Positions 27,658 to 37,076 of a stretch of DNA of 64,000 nucleotides are shown one piece after another. The stretch is taken from the NCBI GenBank assembly GCA_946411505.1, contig CAMKEG010000002.1:1-64000 (forward strand). The letters are read 5' to 3'. Source of the DNA: an uncultured Treponema sp. (GTDB taxonomy: Bacteria; Spirochaetota; Spirochaetia; Treponematales; Treponemataceae). The position numbers and the translations under genes are program-made. Numbering within the stretch: the stretch's first letter is position 1; every line of letters begins with the position of its first letter. Under the pieces are notes generated by a model. It saw nothing but the letters and a program-made list of their open reading frames with translations. It was not told where the DNA came from and did no database searches.

Positions 27658-28131
27658 TTATTTCAATATTTCAAACACAGCCGTGACATCACCCTTGCCC
27701 AGAATCTTTTTGAGCTGGGCTTGTGTCACTCCGTCCACTTTTCCAAGGAGGGTAAAGTTCCAGCTGTTAGTGTCATAGTAAATTGTAATCTGATTTCCCT
27801 GATACAAAATGATGTCGCCGGCTGTTGTCGTTATCTGCGCGTCGTTTCTGGGAAGCGTTGTTCCAAGCGGGCCGACTTTTTCAAAGCTGCCGTAGTCGCT
27901 CATTTTGATTGAGACAGGCCCTTTTTTTAAAAGCTCGTAAAAGGCGACGGCAGAAGAATTGTCGGCCAGAGTTGCGGTAAGCTTATGGCTTCCGCTGTTT
28001 GCCTGTCCGGCAGACAGGTCGCTTGTAACTTGAATCGAGATTTTCATATCAGAAGGCCCTCCGTTTGCGCAGGCGATAGAAGCAAAAAGGTACGCCGCCG
28101 TTAAAAACAAAAACAATTTTTTCATTGCCAT
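27658..28131 (-). CDS. Cyclophilin-like fold lipoprotein
   Basis: The 157-residue protein has a signal peptide with a lipobox-like end (ASIAC, Cys near 21) and a domain resembling the cyclophilin-like-2 family (LTATLADNSSAVAFYELLKK, YGSFEKVGPLGTTLP, GDIILYQGNQITIYYDTNSW). These domains often appear next to flavodoxins and reductases; function unknown. Third gene of the operon led by the flavodoxin at 29038. Confidence 0.8.
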   Translation of the reverse strand: MAMKKLFLFLTAAYLFASIACANGGPSDMKISIQVTSDLSAGQANSGSHKLTATLADNSSAVAFYELLKKGPVSIKMSDYGSFEKVGPLGTTLPRNDAQITTTAGDIILYQGNQITIYYDTNSWNFTLLGKVDGVTQAQLKKILGKGDVTAVFEILK

Positions 28132-28147
28132 AAACGCTTTTTGCCGC

Positions 28148-28486
28148 TTACTTCCTCAAAAACCCCTTGTCCCGCTCTGGAATCTTGTCGTCAGAAACAA
28201 AGCGCTCGATTGTCATGTGAAGGTCGTATTTTTCGCGCAGCTCGGCGATTGTCTTCATCATTGGCGTCGCGTGGTGCTTGTCGATCGCTTCTTGGTTTTC
28301 CCAAGAGTCGATTAAGAGAATCGTTTCGTCGTCGGCAGCTTCGCCAAAGGGCAGGTAATACTCGTAGCGAAGGTTTCCTTTTTCGGCGCGGATTTTTTCA
28401 ACGGTTCTGCTGGAAATCATTTCGCGGGCAAAGGCCTGAGCCGCGCCTTTTTTTCCTGTGTAACGAAGATTCACTGTGATTGCCAT
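28148..28486 (-). CDS. Antibiotic-biosynthesis-monooxygenase fold protein (YgiN-like)
   Basis: The 112-residue protein is a single ABM-type ferredoxin-like domain: ITVNLRYTGKKGAAQAF, YEYYLPFGEAADDETILLID, WENQEAIDKHHATPM. Members act on quinols or are of unknown role. Middle gene of the flavodoxin operon (24- and 16-base gaps), which supports a redox task. Confidence 0.85.
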   Translation of the reverse strand: MAITVNLRYTGKKGAAQAFAREMISSRTVEKIRAEKGNLRYEYYLPFGEAADDETILLIDSWENQEAIDKHHATPMMKTIAELREKYDLHMTIERFVSDDKIPERDKGFLRK

Positions 28487-28510
28487 TTTTGCCCTCCTTG
28501 CTCTGCGGTT

Positions 28511-29038
28511 CTATTTTAACAAATCATTGACGAATTTTTTTATGTCGTCGCCGCTTCCGCGCGTAAAGTCTTTTCCGCCCTTGTAGCTTGCGCCCTTGGC
28601 GAATTTGGCAAGGTCAGTTCCGCTTTGGCCAAGGCCGCTTCCGCCAGAAGTGCAAAGGTTTATGAGTTTTTTTCCGTTCCAGTTTTGGCTTTCGACGAAT
28701 GTGTAGACAACTTTTGGCGCGTAGGCCCACCAGATTGGATGGCACAAAATCACTGTGTCGTAGGAAGAAAGGTCGATGGCGCTTGCGATCGCGGGGCGGC
28801 TTTTGGGGTCGTTGCATTCGACTGTGGCGCGCGATTTTTTGTTGCGCCAGTTAAGGTCAGCCTTTGTGTATTTTTGCGCGGGCTGGATTTCAAAAATGTC
28901 CGCTCCCAACGCTTGCGCAGCCTTGTTGGCCATTCGTTCCGTGTTTCCTGTCACGCTAAAGTAAACGACCGCCGTTTTTGCCGAAGCCGCTGCCATGACA
29001 AAGCCTCCGAGCAAAAGACTAAGAATTATTTTTTTCAT
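28511..29038 (-). CDS. Exported flavodoxin (second)
   Basis: The 175-residue protein has a signal peptide (MKKIILSLLLGGFVMAAASA) and a flavodoxin domain: VVYFSVTGNTERMA for FMN phosphate binding, LCHPIWWAYAPKV, and CTSGGSGLGQSG. Periplasmic flavodoxins of this kind occur in Treponema-like bacteria with reductases and cyclophilin-like proteins. Its promoter is nearly identical to that of the DUF3737 gene. Confidence 0.9.
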   Translation of the reverse strand: MKKIILSLLLGGFVMAAASAKTAVVYFSVTGNTERMANKAAQALGADIFEIQPAQKYTKADLNWRNKKSRATVECNDPKSRPAIASAIDLSSYDTVILCHPIWWAYAPKVVYTFVESQNWNGKKLINLCTSGGSGLGQSGTDLAKFAKGASYKGGKDFTRGSGDDIKKFVNDLLK

Positions 29039-29108
29039 AAGTTCCTCCTAAAAAATATCGCGCGATTAAAAAGGCCGCCGCAACGGCAACTTTCCGCCAG
29101 TTAACTAA

Positions 29109-29173
29109 AGTGTATGGCAAAATCGCCGCTTTGCCAATAGTTTATTGCAAAAGTTTTTTCCGTGCGCTAATCT
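29109..29173. promoter_or_regulatory. Divergent promoters, flavodoxin operon and MFS gene
   Basis: Minus strand: TTGGCA (29137-29132), 17 bases, TACACT (29114-29109). Plus strand: TTGCAA (29145-29150), 17 bases, TAATCT (29168-29173). The block matches the 33367-33463 region in 28 of 32 positions across the minus promoter. Confidence 0.7.
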
Positions 29174-29203
29174 GTTAGTGTTGCAGCAAGCAAAGGAGTT
29201 TTT

Positions 29204-30397
29204 ATGGAACAGAGCGCAAAAAACTATAACAAGACGCTGATTGCCTGCTATATGGGATTTATAACGCAAGCGATCACAGCCAATTTTACGCCGCTTTTGT
29301 TTTTGATGTTCAATAAAAATTACGATGTGTCGCTTGGAAAAATCGCGCTGATTCCGGCGGTCTTTTTTCTTACCCAGCTTGTCGTGGACATTATCTGCGT
29401 TCATGCCGTGGACAAAATCGGCTACAGAAAGTGTATCATAACATCCTGCCTGTGCTCGGCGGTGGGGCTTGTTCTTCTTGCCTTTTTGCCGGAACTTTTT
29501 TCTGACCCTTTTGTTGGAATCATCATAAGCGTTGTTGTTTACGCAATCGGAAGCGGCCTTGTTGAAGTGCTTGGAAGCCCGATTGTTGAAGCCTGCCCCT
29601 TTGAACATAAGGAAGCGGTGATGAGCCTTTTGCATTCGTTTTACTGCTGGGGCTCTGTGGGCGTGATTGTAATTTCCACGCTCTTCTTTAAATTCGTCGG
29701 CATCGGCAATTGGAAAATTCTTTCATGCTCATGGGCTGTGATTCCGCTTTTTAACGTTTTCAATTTCGCAAGCTGTCCGATTGAACGGCCTAACGGCGGC
29801 GAAAAGGGAATGGGGCTTTTGGAGCTGTTCAAGCTTCCGCTTTTTTGGATTGCGATAATCCTTATGGTTTGCGCGGGGGCCTCGGAGCTTTCTATGGCGC
29901 AGTGGGCTTCGGCTTTTGCGGAATCGGCCCTGGGGCTTTCCAAGAACATAGGCGACCTTGCGGGGCCGTGCCTCTTTGCTGTCGCGATGGGAACTGTGCG
30001 GGCGCTTTTTGGAAAGTTTGGCCACAAGCTGAACCTTATGGCCTTTATGATTTTTTCAGGAGCCTTATGCGTCGCAAGCTATCTGCTGGCGTCGCTTTCC
30101 GCCCTTCCGCTTTTTGGACTTTTGGGCTGCGTCCTTTGCGGCTTTTCGGTGGCGATCATGTGGCCGGGAACAATCAGCGTTTGCTCTCCGAGAATTCCCA
30201 GAGGCGGAACCGCGCTTTTTGCGATGCTCGCGATGTCGGGAGATTTAGGAGGAGCCGCCGGCCCCGCGCTTGTCGGAAACATTTCCCAACTCTTTGGCAA
30301 CAACCTAAAGGCAGGCCTCCTTGCGGGCGGCATTTTTCCTGTCATTTTAATCATGATGATTTTGTTGATTCCGCTTATAACTAGAAAAAAATCCTAA
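29204..30397 (+). CDS. MFS transporter
   Basis: The 397-residue protein has twelve hydrophobic segments, an MFS loop 2-3 motif (DKIGYRKC) and FucP-like features in the second half (MWPGTISVCSPRIPRGG). This suggests sugar or small-molecule proton symport. Ribosome site AAAGGAG is well placed. It is divergent from the flavodoxin operon. Confidence 0.85.
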   Translation: MEQSAKNYNKTLIACYMGFITQAITANFTPLLFLMFNKNYDVSLGKIALIPAVFFLTQLVVDIICVHAVDKIGYRKCIITSCLCSAVGLVLLAFLPELFSDPFVGIIISVVVYAIGSGLVEVLGSPIVEACPFEHKEAVMSLLHSFYCWGSVGVIVISTLFFKFVGIGNWKILSCSWAVIPLFNVFNFASCPIERPNGGEKGMGLLELFKLPLFWIAIILMVCAGASELSMAQWASAFAESALGLSKNIGDLAGPCLFAVAMGTVRALFGKFGHKLNLMAFMIFSGALCVASYLLASLSALPLFGLLGCVLCGFSVAIMWPGTISVCSPRIPRGGTALFAMLAMSGDLGGAAGPALVGNISQLFGNNLKAGLLAGGIFPVILIMMILLIPLITRKKS

Positions 30398-30442
30398 AAT
30401 AAGCTATAATAAAGGCGCTAACTTGGAGGAAGGCTTCAGTTA

Positions 30443-32458
30443 ATGCTATACGCGATAACCCCGGCGGCAGTTCTGATATTGAACTTAATATTGAACTGGG
30501 AATTGTTCAAAAAATACGGATTTTACGCCAAAAAAACGGATAGGCCAATGCAGGCTCGCGTTCGCTACAATTGGTTTTTGCTTTCCGCCTGCTGCTACTT
30601 TGTCGTGGACATGTGCTGGGGTCTTTTGTACGAGCGCAGGGAAGTTGACGCGTTTTTCCCCTATATATATTGTTTGACAGTCTTTTACTTTATGTTCATG
30701 CTTTTTACAATGCTGGCATGGACGCGCTATATGCTCTCTTATCTTGGGAACGGGGGCTGGCGCAGCAAGATTTTGCTTCATTTGGTCTGGGCCTTGGCTG
30801 TGTTTGGAATGATATGCCTTGCCTTGAACCATTCCTTCCATCTAATGTTTTCGTATAACGATCAGCGCGTGTATGTAGGGGAAGTTGGCAGGAATCTTAC
30901 TTTCCTTCTTCAAATCGCCTTTTACATTTTAATCACGCTTTACATGCTGCGCGTGGCCCATAACAGCGCGGGAAGCAAAAAAACAAGATGCGTTGCGGTG
31001 GCCGCGACAAGCGTTGTTTTGGGAACCTTTCTCACATTCCAAATTGTAAACGCGTTTTTTCCTTTCTATGCCGTAGGCCTTATTATTGGAATATGCTTGG
31101 TTCATTCCTTTGTTCAAGCCAGCGAAAAAAAAGAAAAGGAAGCGCATGACTACATCGCTTCGGCAATGGCGGAAGCGTACGAAGCCATATTCTACGTGGA
31201 CCTTGACTCCGGCGAATATCTGGCCTTTTCCAAAAGCCAAAAATATATGACGCTGGACGCGACGGCCAACGGAAAAGATTTCTTTAAGGACGCTCAGGCA
31301 AGCATTGAAGGTTGCATCTATCCTGAAGACTGGGAATACGCAAAAAGTTTTTACAGCAAAGAAGCGATGCTGAAAAATCTTGAAGGAAAGCGCTCGTTTT
31401 CTTTTAAGTACAGGGTCATGATAAACAATGAGCCGCGCTTTTTCCTCTTTACCGCGATGCGCGAAAGCGACAGCCAGTACCTTATCTTTTATGAAAAAGA
31501 CATAGAGGATGAACTTAAGTTTGAAAAAAAGCAAAAGGAAAGCCAAAAGAAGACCGTCACGTTTGGCCAAATCGCGGAAAGCCTGGCTTCCATTTATGAC
31601 TTGCTTTATTACGTGAATGTCGCGGATTCATCTTTTGTCTGCTATCAAATCAACGACACTTACGGCAATCTTGAAATTAATAAAACCGGAGATGACTTTT
31701 ACGGCGAATCGCTTTCAAACATTCCTCTTGTTATCCATGAACAAGACTGCGAAAAGCTTTCCGATTTTATAAATAAGGACAACATGATTTCCACGATGGA
31801 AACCCACAAAGACTGCAGCATAACTTACCGCATGATGGTGTCCGAAAAGCCCCAGTACACAAGAATGACTGTCAGAAAAAGCAGCGACGGAAGCCACTTT
31901 ATCATCGGCATTGAGAATGTCGACGCCGAAATTAAAAAAGAAAAGCAGCGCCTTAAGGAGCTTAAAACCGAAAAAGAGTTGGCGCGGCGCGACGATCTTA
32001 CCGGCGTTAAGAACAAGACCGCCTACAGGGAGCTTGAAGCCTCCGTTCAGGGAAACATTGACAACGGCCTGGACTATTTGAACTTTGCCCTTGTAGTGTG
32101 CGACTGCAACAACCTTAAGCTTGTAAACGACACTAAGGGCCATGCGGCCGGAGACGAATACATCCGGGAGTCGGCGGCGCTTTTGTGCGGCATTTTCGTT
32201 CACAGCCCTGTGTTCAGAGTGGGCGGCGACGAGTTTGTGGTCTTCCTTCGCGGGAACGATTACTCCGCAAGGAAAGAGCTTATGGAATAATTGCGCGGCC
32301 AAGTTCTTGAAAATCTAAAGACAAATGGCGGCGTGGTCTTGGCTTCCGGCATGGCGGAATACTTGCCGGAGAGCGACAGCTTTGTTTCTGAAATATTCGA
32401 GCGCGCCGACAAAGACATGTACGACGACAAGGCGCGGCTAAAGTCAATCAAAGCTTGA
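30443..32458 (+). pseudogene. Membrane diguanylate cyclase interrupted by one in-frame TAA
   Basis: The frame encodes about six transmembrane segments in residues 1-230, a long cytoplasmic linker and a GGDEF domain with the intact site RVGGDEF (GGDEF at 594-598); no RxxD inhibitory site precedes it. A TAA at 32288-32290 stops translation after KELME, but the same frame continues with the end of the GGDEF domain (AEYLPESD, RADKDMYDDK) to a TGA at 32456. A CAA to TAA change would explain it. The truncated protein probably lacks activity. Confidence 0.85.
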
Positions 32459-32460
32459 GC

Positions 32461-33315
32461 CTAGCGTTTTGCGTTGCGGCAAACAATCGTCGTCTTTGTT
32501 TTGTCGCAAAAATCGTCTTCCAAAATTAGTTCGCCGATTTCGTCAGCCGTGATTTTTCCTTTTAGCGGATTTTTTACGCTGTCGATTTTTCCGTTCACTT
32601 CCGCAAAAACGCTGCTGCGTTCAAAGGCAAGGTCGCAGTCTTCCATGATACAGTTTTTGAGAACAAGATTTTTGCAGTAGCAGAAGGGCTGGGTTCCGAT
32701 AATGCGGCAGTTTATGAGGGTGAGGTTTTCTGAATACCAGCCCAGGTATTCGCTTTTTACAAGTGAGTCTTTTACCGTCACGTTTTTTGTGTGCCAAAAG
32801 GCGTCTTTTGTGTCCAGCTCGGAATCTGCGATTTCGATGTTTTCGTCATATTGAAAAGAATATTTTCCCTTCATTTTTAGGCCAGTGATTTTTGCGCCGC
32901 GGATTTCAAAAAAGGGATATTCGGATTCTTCGATTGTGACATTTTCAATTTTCAGATTTTGGCTTTTCCAAGCGAACTCCGGAGAATTAACGCTGCAGTT
33001 TTTAAGGCTGATGTTTTCGCATTCACGAATAGCCTTGATTCCAAAAAGTTTGCTGTTTTTAATATAAATATCTTTGTCGTACCAAAGGGCTGCCCGGCAG
33101 TTTTGGGTAAAGTTTGTGTCGGTGATTTTCGCTTTTTCTACATGCCAAAAGGGATAGCGCAGATTCATAAAACAGCCGGCCACGTCGATGCCGCGGCATT
33201 CCTTAAATGCGGATTCGCCGTCGGCAGGCCCGTCAAAGCGGCAGTTTTTTACAGTAAGGCCTTTAAGGCCGTATAAAGCCCTCTCTTCGTCGAATGTTTG
33301 ATTTTCAATAATCAT
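32461..33315 (-). CDS. DUF3737 right-handed beta-helix protein
   Basis: The 284-residue protein consists of repeated short beta coils (for example VKNCRFDG, LKNCSVNSPEFAWKSQNLKI, LTLINCRIIGTQPF) and has the DUF3737 start FDEERALYGLKGL. Function unknown; no signal peptide. Its promoter duplicates that of the flavodoxin operon and it is divergent from a TetR gene, so coregulation is likely. Confidence 0.85.
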   Translation of the reverse strand: MIIENQTFDEERALYGLKGLTVKNCRFDGPADGESAFKECRGIDVAGCFMNLRYPFWHVEKAKITDTNFTQNCRAALWYDKDIYIKNSKLFGIKAIRECENISLKNCSVNSPEFAWKSQNLKIENVTIEESEYPFFEIRGAKITGLKMKGKYSFQYDENIEIADSELDTKDAFWHTKNVTVKDSLVKSEYLGWYSENLTLINCRIIGTQPFCYCKNLVLKNCIMEDCDLAFERSSVFAEVNGKIDSVKNPLKGKITADEIGELILEDDFCDKTKTTIVCRNAKR

Positions 33316-33366
33316 TTGAAAGTTCGTCCCTCGTTTGGCTTTAGTAACATTCTGTCACTTATTGGA

Positions 33367-33463
33367 AGTGTAAGGAATAATCGCCGCTTTGTCAATAGAT
33401 GGCGCGTTTGTCCTAAATAACGCTCCGTCGCTTATTGCAAAAGGAGGGGAATTGCGCTAGAAT
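33367..33463. promoter_or_regulatory. Divergent promoters, DUF3737 and TetR genes
   Basis: Minus strand: TTGACA (33395-33390), 17 bases, TACACT (33372-33367). Plus strand: TTGCAA (33435-33440), 17 bases, TAGAAT (33458-33463). Same arrangement and partly the same sequence as 29109-29173. Confidence 0.7.
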
Positions 33464-34136
33464 GGCGCGCATGGCAGAATCAAACGGCAAGGCGGATTTT
33501 ATCCGCGCGCGAAGCGACGAACACAAGGAAGAGCGGCTTTCTCAAATCAAAGAGGCGACGGCGGAGCTTTTTAGGACGGCCCCTTACGCCGAAATCACGC
33601 TTACCACAATCGCGGAAAAATTGGGCTGGTCCAGGGCCAACCTTTACAAGTACGTCACGACTAAAGAAGAGATATTTTTGGAAATCGCGTCTGAAAAAAT
33701 GGCCGCCTACTACGGCGCTCTGATTGACGCCTTTAAAAAGGCAAGCGGCCGGCCCGCAAGCGAGCTTTCTAAAATCTGGGCGGACGTTCTTGACGCAAAC
33801 CAAGACTACATGCGCTATGTTTCATACCTCAATCCTGTGATAGAAACAAACGTCACGGTGGACCGCTTGGCGGCTTTCAAAAAAAAGTACTATGACATGG
33901 CCAATGATTTTTGCGCGCTTCTTTCCGGGACGCTCAACTGTTCCCAAGAGGCCGCGTATAAAATCCAGCTGGACGTTTTGTTCTACGCTTCCTCCAACGC
34001 GGTTTGCTGCTACAAAAATCCGCTTGTGCAAAAGGCGCTAAAGAAAATAAAGGTGGATCCGCCAAAAATGGATTTTTTCGCCGACATGCAGGACTTTGTG
34101 AGCATGCGGCTGGCGTGGAACGAAAGAAATTCCTAA
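33462..34136 (+). CDS. TetR-family regulator
   Basis: The 224-residue protein has a TetR helix-turn-helix (ATAELFRTAPYAEITLTTIA, GWSRANLYKYVTTKEEI) and a helical C-terminal domain. AGGAGGGG lies 12 bases before the ATG at 33462; however the -10 box overlaps that ATG, so a leaderless start at the in-frame ATG 33471 is also possible. It is the obvious candidate to control the paired promoters at 29109 and 33367. Confidence 0.85.
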   Translation: MARMAESNGKADFIRARSDEHKEERLSQIKEATAELFRTAPYAEITLTTIAEKLGWSRANLYKYVTTKEEIFLEIASEKMAAYYGALIDAFKKASGRPASELSKIWADVLDANQDYMRYVSYLNPVIETNVTVDRLAAFKKKYYDMANDFCALLSGTLNCSQEAAYKIQLDVLFYASSNAVCCYKNPLVQKALKKIKVDPPKMDFFADMQDFVSMRLAWNERNS

Positions 34137-34153
34137 AACGCGGGCTTTTCCTT

Positions 34154-34753
34154 TTATTCTTTTTGCATCACCGCGATGGCGCAGGGCATGCGGCCTTCCA
34201 CAACCGTGTAGCTTGCGTCCTTGTGGCCTAGGCCTTCAAAAAATTCTTTGTAGCTGGCCAAGTCAAATTGCCGCTTAAAATCCGCTCCCAGCCACTTGAT
34301 GAAATTTACCGCGACGATTCCAGTTCCCTTTGACATGTTGATGTATGTCGGAACGATGATTTTTCCGCCGCTTTTTGTAACGCGGAAAAGTTCCGCCAGC
34401 GCTTTTTGCGGCTCTGGAAGCAAGTGGATTACATTTCCGGCCACAACCTTGTCAAAGCTTTGGTCGCCAAATTCAAGGGCGGTTATGTCGGCTTTCTTAA
34501 ATTCCGCGTTGCTGAATTTGCCGCATTTTTTTACGGCCTGCTTCAACATTCCGTCCGAAAAGTCAGTGGCCACCAGGCGCTTGCATTTTGGCGCGATGTA
34601 TTCGCTGATGGCTCCCGTTCCGCACGCGCATTCCAAAACTTCGTCGGAGGAATCAATCATCTCCGCGACTTTTTTTCCAGTTCCCGAATATACCTTGCCA
34701 TTGTAAATATTTTCAAAAAGGTCGTACAGCGCCGCCGCTTTGTCCCAAAACAT
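34154..34753 (-). CDS. Class I SAM-dependent methyltransferase
   Basis: The 199-residue protein shows motif I VLECACGTGAISEYI, the acidic end of strand 2 (VATDFSDGML) and the NVIHLLPEPQKAL post-motif, as in UbiE-like methyltransferases. The substrate is unknown. The gene is convergent with the TetR gene and has ribosome site AAGGAG. Confidence 0.85.
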   Translation of the reverse strand: MFWDKAAALYDLFENIYNGKVYSGTGKKVAEMIDSSDEVLECACGTGAISEYIAPKCKRLVATDFSDGMLKQAVKKCGKFSNAEFKKADITALEFGDQSFDKVVAGNVIHLLPEPQKALAELFRVTKSGGKIIVPTYINMSKGTGIVAVNFIKWLGADFKRQFDLASYKEFFEGLGHKDASYTVVEGRMPCAIAVMQKE

Positions 34754-34872
34754 TTTTTTCTCCTTGCGCCCATTTTACAGCAATGGCTTGAAGGCTGTCT
34801 ATAGAGGGCGGGGCAGCAGGGGACAAATATTTTCCTTGCTTTTTTCACAATTATTGTATACTATATATAATT

Positions 34873-35868
34873 ATGGAAAAAGAAATAGCGATTTTCAAGA
34901 CAGAAAAAGAAACGATAAATGTAGAAGTCCTCTTTGAAGACGAAACAGTCTGGCTCACGCAGGAACAGATGGCGCAACTGTTTGAAAAATCAAAATCAAC
35001 AATAAATGAACATATAAAAAATATATTTGCCGAAGGTGAATTGGATAAAACTATGGTCGTTCGGAATTTCCGAATGACCACTAAGCATGGAGCAATCGAA
35101 GGAAAGACACAAACTCACGATGTTCTTTACTACAACCTCGACGTCATTATTTCCGTGGGCTATCGAGTAAAATCTCTTCGAGGCACGCAGTTCCGCCAAT
35201 GGGCCACAAAACGACTGAATGAATATATCCGAAAGGGCTTTGCATTGGATGACAATCGCTTAAAGCAGCTTGGCGGCGGTGACTACTGGAAAGAGCTTAT
35301 GGCCCGCATCCGCGATATCCGCGCCAGTGAAAAAGTCTTTTACCGCCAGGTTCTGGATATTTACGCAACCAGCGTTGATTACAATCCCCGTTCCGACACT
35401 TCAATTGAATTCTTCAAAAAAGTTCAGAATAAAATGCATTTTGCCGTTCACGGCCAAACCGCGGCCGAGGTCATTTACAACAGGGCCGATGCAGAAAAAG
35501 AGTTTATGGGCTTGAAGACTTTTGAAGGAAGCAAACCCCATTTAAAGGACGCTGTTGTCGCCAAGAATTATCTTGACGAAAAAGAGCTTCGCGCGCTTGG
35601 CCAGATTGTTTCGGGCTATCTTGATTTTGCGGAGCGTCAGGCGGAACGCCGGCAGCCTATGACCATGAAAGATTGGTCAGAACATCTTGACAAGATTCTT
35701 ACGATGAGCGGCGAACAGCTTTTGCAGGGAAACGGCTCAATTTCACACGATAAAGCGATCGAAAAAGCGACGAGCGAATACAAAAAGTACCAGCAAAAAA
35801 CTTTAAGCGATGTTGAAAAAGACTTCCTCGATTCTATAAAAGAGATAGAGAGCAAGGCGAAAGCGTAG
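34873..35868 (+). CDS. RhuM-family protein (copy 2)
   Basis: The 331-residue protein is full length and parallel to the protein at 17441: VWLTQEQMAQLFEKSKSTIN, YYNLDVIISVGYRVKSLRGT, FRQWATKRLNEYIRKGF, then the helical half with DIYATSVDYNPRS. Function unproven. It is a single gene between core genes, with no restriction system beside it. A TATACT box lies about 15-20 bases upstream. Confidence 0.85.
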   Translation: MEKEIAIFKTEKETINVEVLFEDETVWLTQEQMAQLFEKSKSTINEHIKNIFAEGELDKTMVVRNFRMTTKHGAIEGKTQTHDVLYYNLDVIISVGYRVKSLRGTQFRQWATKRLNEYIRKGFALDDNRLKQLGGGDYWKELMARIRDIRASEKVFYRQVLDIYATSVDYNPRSDTSIEFFKKVQNKMHFAVHGQTAAEVIYNRADAEKEFMGLKTFEGSKPHLKDAVVAKNYLDEKELRALGQIVSGYLDFAERQAERRQPMTMKDWSEHLDKILTMSGEQLLQGNGSISHDKAIEKATSEYKKYQQKTLSDVEKDFLDSIKEIESKAKA

Positions 35869-35888
35869 ACTTCCCCCTCTCCCCTCTG

Positions 35889-35917
35889 TTGAACTTTCTC
35901 CCTTAATGCGGTATCAT
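35889..35917 (+). promoter_or_regulatory. Promoter of the S1-repeat gene, leaderless layout
   Basis: TTGAAC (35889-35894), 17 bases, TATCAT (35912-35917), then seven bases to the ATG at 35925. No Shine-Dalgarno sequence fits in between. Confidence 0.7.
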
Positions 35918-35924
35918 CAGCATT

Positions 35925-37019
35925 ATGGAAAAATTGGAAATCGGTCAGCAAATTGAGACGGAAATTGTGGCGATATCGGGCGACACAATTTTTTTGGATT
36001 TGAGCTCTAAGAGCGAGGGCGTGCTTTTAAAGGCGGAACTGGCGGACGAGAACGGAAACGTCAGCGTCAAAGAAGGCGACAAAATCAAGGTTTTTTACTT
36101 GGGCGAAAAGAACGGCGAGTCGCGCTTCACTACAAAAATCAGCGGACAGAACGCCGATAAGACGATGATAGAAAACGCCTGGACAAGCGGCATTCCGGTT
36201 GAGGGCGTCGTTGAAAAAGAAATCAAGGGCGGCTACGAAGTCAAGATTGGCGGCGCCAGGGCCTTTTGCCCCTACTCGCAGATGGGAGGAAGAAAGAAGG
36301 ACGACGACACGGATTTTACCGGCCGCCATTTGGTCTTTAAAATTCAGGAATACAAGAACGACGGAAAGAACATCGTCGTTTCTAACCGCGCGATTTTGGA
36401 AGAGCAGCGCGCCAAAAACCTTTCCAACTTGGAAAGCCAAATCGCTGTCGGAACGATGGTCACAGGAAAAATCACCGCGCTCCACAACTACGGCGCCTTT
36501 GTCGACTTGGGAGGCTTCCAGGCTCTGCTTCCGATTTCGGAAATTTCACGCGCCCGAGTTGACGACATCCAAAAGGTTTTGTCAATCGGCCAGGAAATCA
36601 CCGCAAAGGTAATCAAGGCCGATTGGAAAAACGAAAGGGTCAGCGTAAGCCTAAAGGCGCTTGAGGCCGACCCCTGGGACACGGTTGAGCAAAAATTTTC
36701 GGAAGGCGACAAGATTGACGGAACGATCGCCCGCGTCGCCGACTTTGGCGTCTTTGTCAATTTGGCGGACGGGATCGACGGCCTTGTCCACGTTTCGGAG
36801 CTAGACGTAAAGAAGGGAACCAACTTGCAAAAGGTTTTCAAGAAGGGCGACAAGATGAGCGTCGTCGTTCAGGGCGTGGACGCAAAGAACAAGCGCATCT
36901 CCCTTACGACAAGCGAGTCCGCCGAGCAGGATTTGGAAACCAAAAAATATTTGGCCAGCAATTCCAGCGACGACGACGGCGAAACCTACAACCCTTTCGC
37001 CGCTTTGCTAAAGAAATAG
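35925..37019 (+). CDS. S1-domain RNA-binding protein (ribosomal S1-like)
   Basis: The 364-residue protein contains four S1 OB-fold repeats, best seen at VTGKITALHNYGAFVDLGGF and DGTIARVADFGVFVNLADGI with LVHVSEL. It is shorter than classical six-repeat S1 and may be a second S1-like translation factor, as in many spirochaetes. The promoter places the start of transcription at the ATG, so the message is predicted to be leaderless. purB follows 57 bases later. Confidence 0.85.
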   Translation: MEKLEIGQQIETEIVAISGDTIFLDLSSKSEGVLLKAELADENGNVSVKEGDKIKVFYLGEKNGESRFTTKISGQNADKTMIENAWTSGIPVEGVVEKEIKGGYEVKIGGARAFCPYSQMGGRKKDDDTDFTGRHLVFKIQEYKNDGKNIVVSNRAILEEQRAKNLSNLESQIAVGTMVTGKITALHNYGAFVDLGGFQALLPISEISRARVDDIQKVLSIGQEITAKVIKADWKNERVSVSLKALEADPWDTVEQKFSEGDKIDGTIARVADFGVFVNLADGIDGLVHVSELDVKKGTNLQKVFKKGDKMSVVVQGVDAKNKRISLTTSESAEQDLETKKYLASNSSDDDGETYNPFAALLKK

Positions 37020-37076
37020 ACGGACAGGCGGCGCGGGCTTTTTGGCCTTGCGTCCGGTTCATTTAGGAGGAACAAT

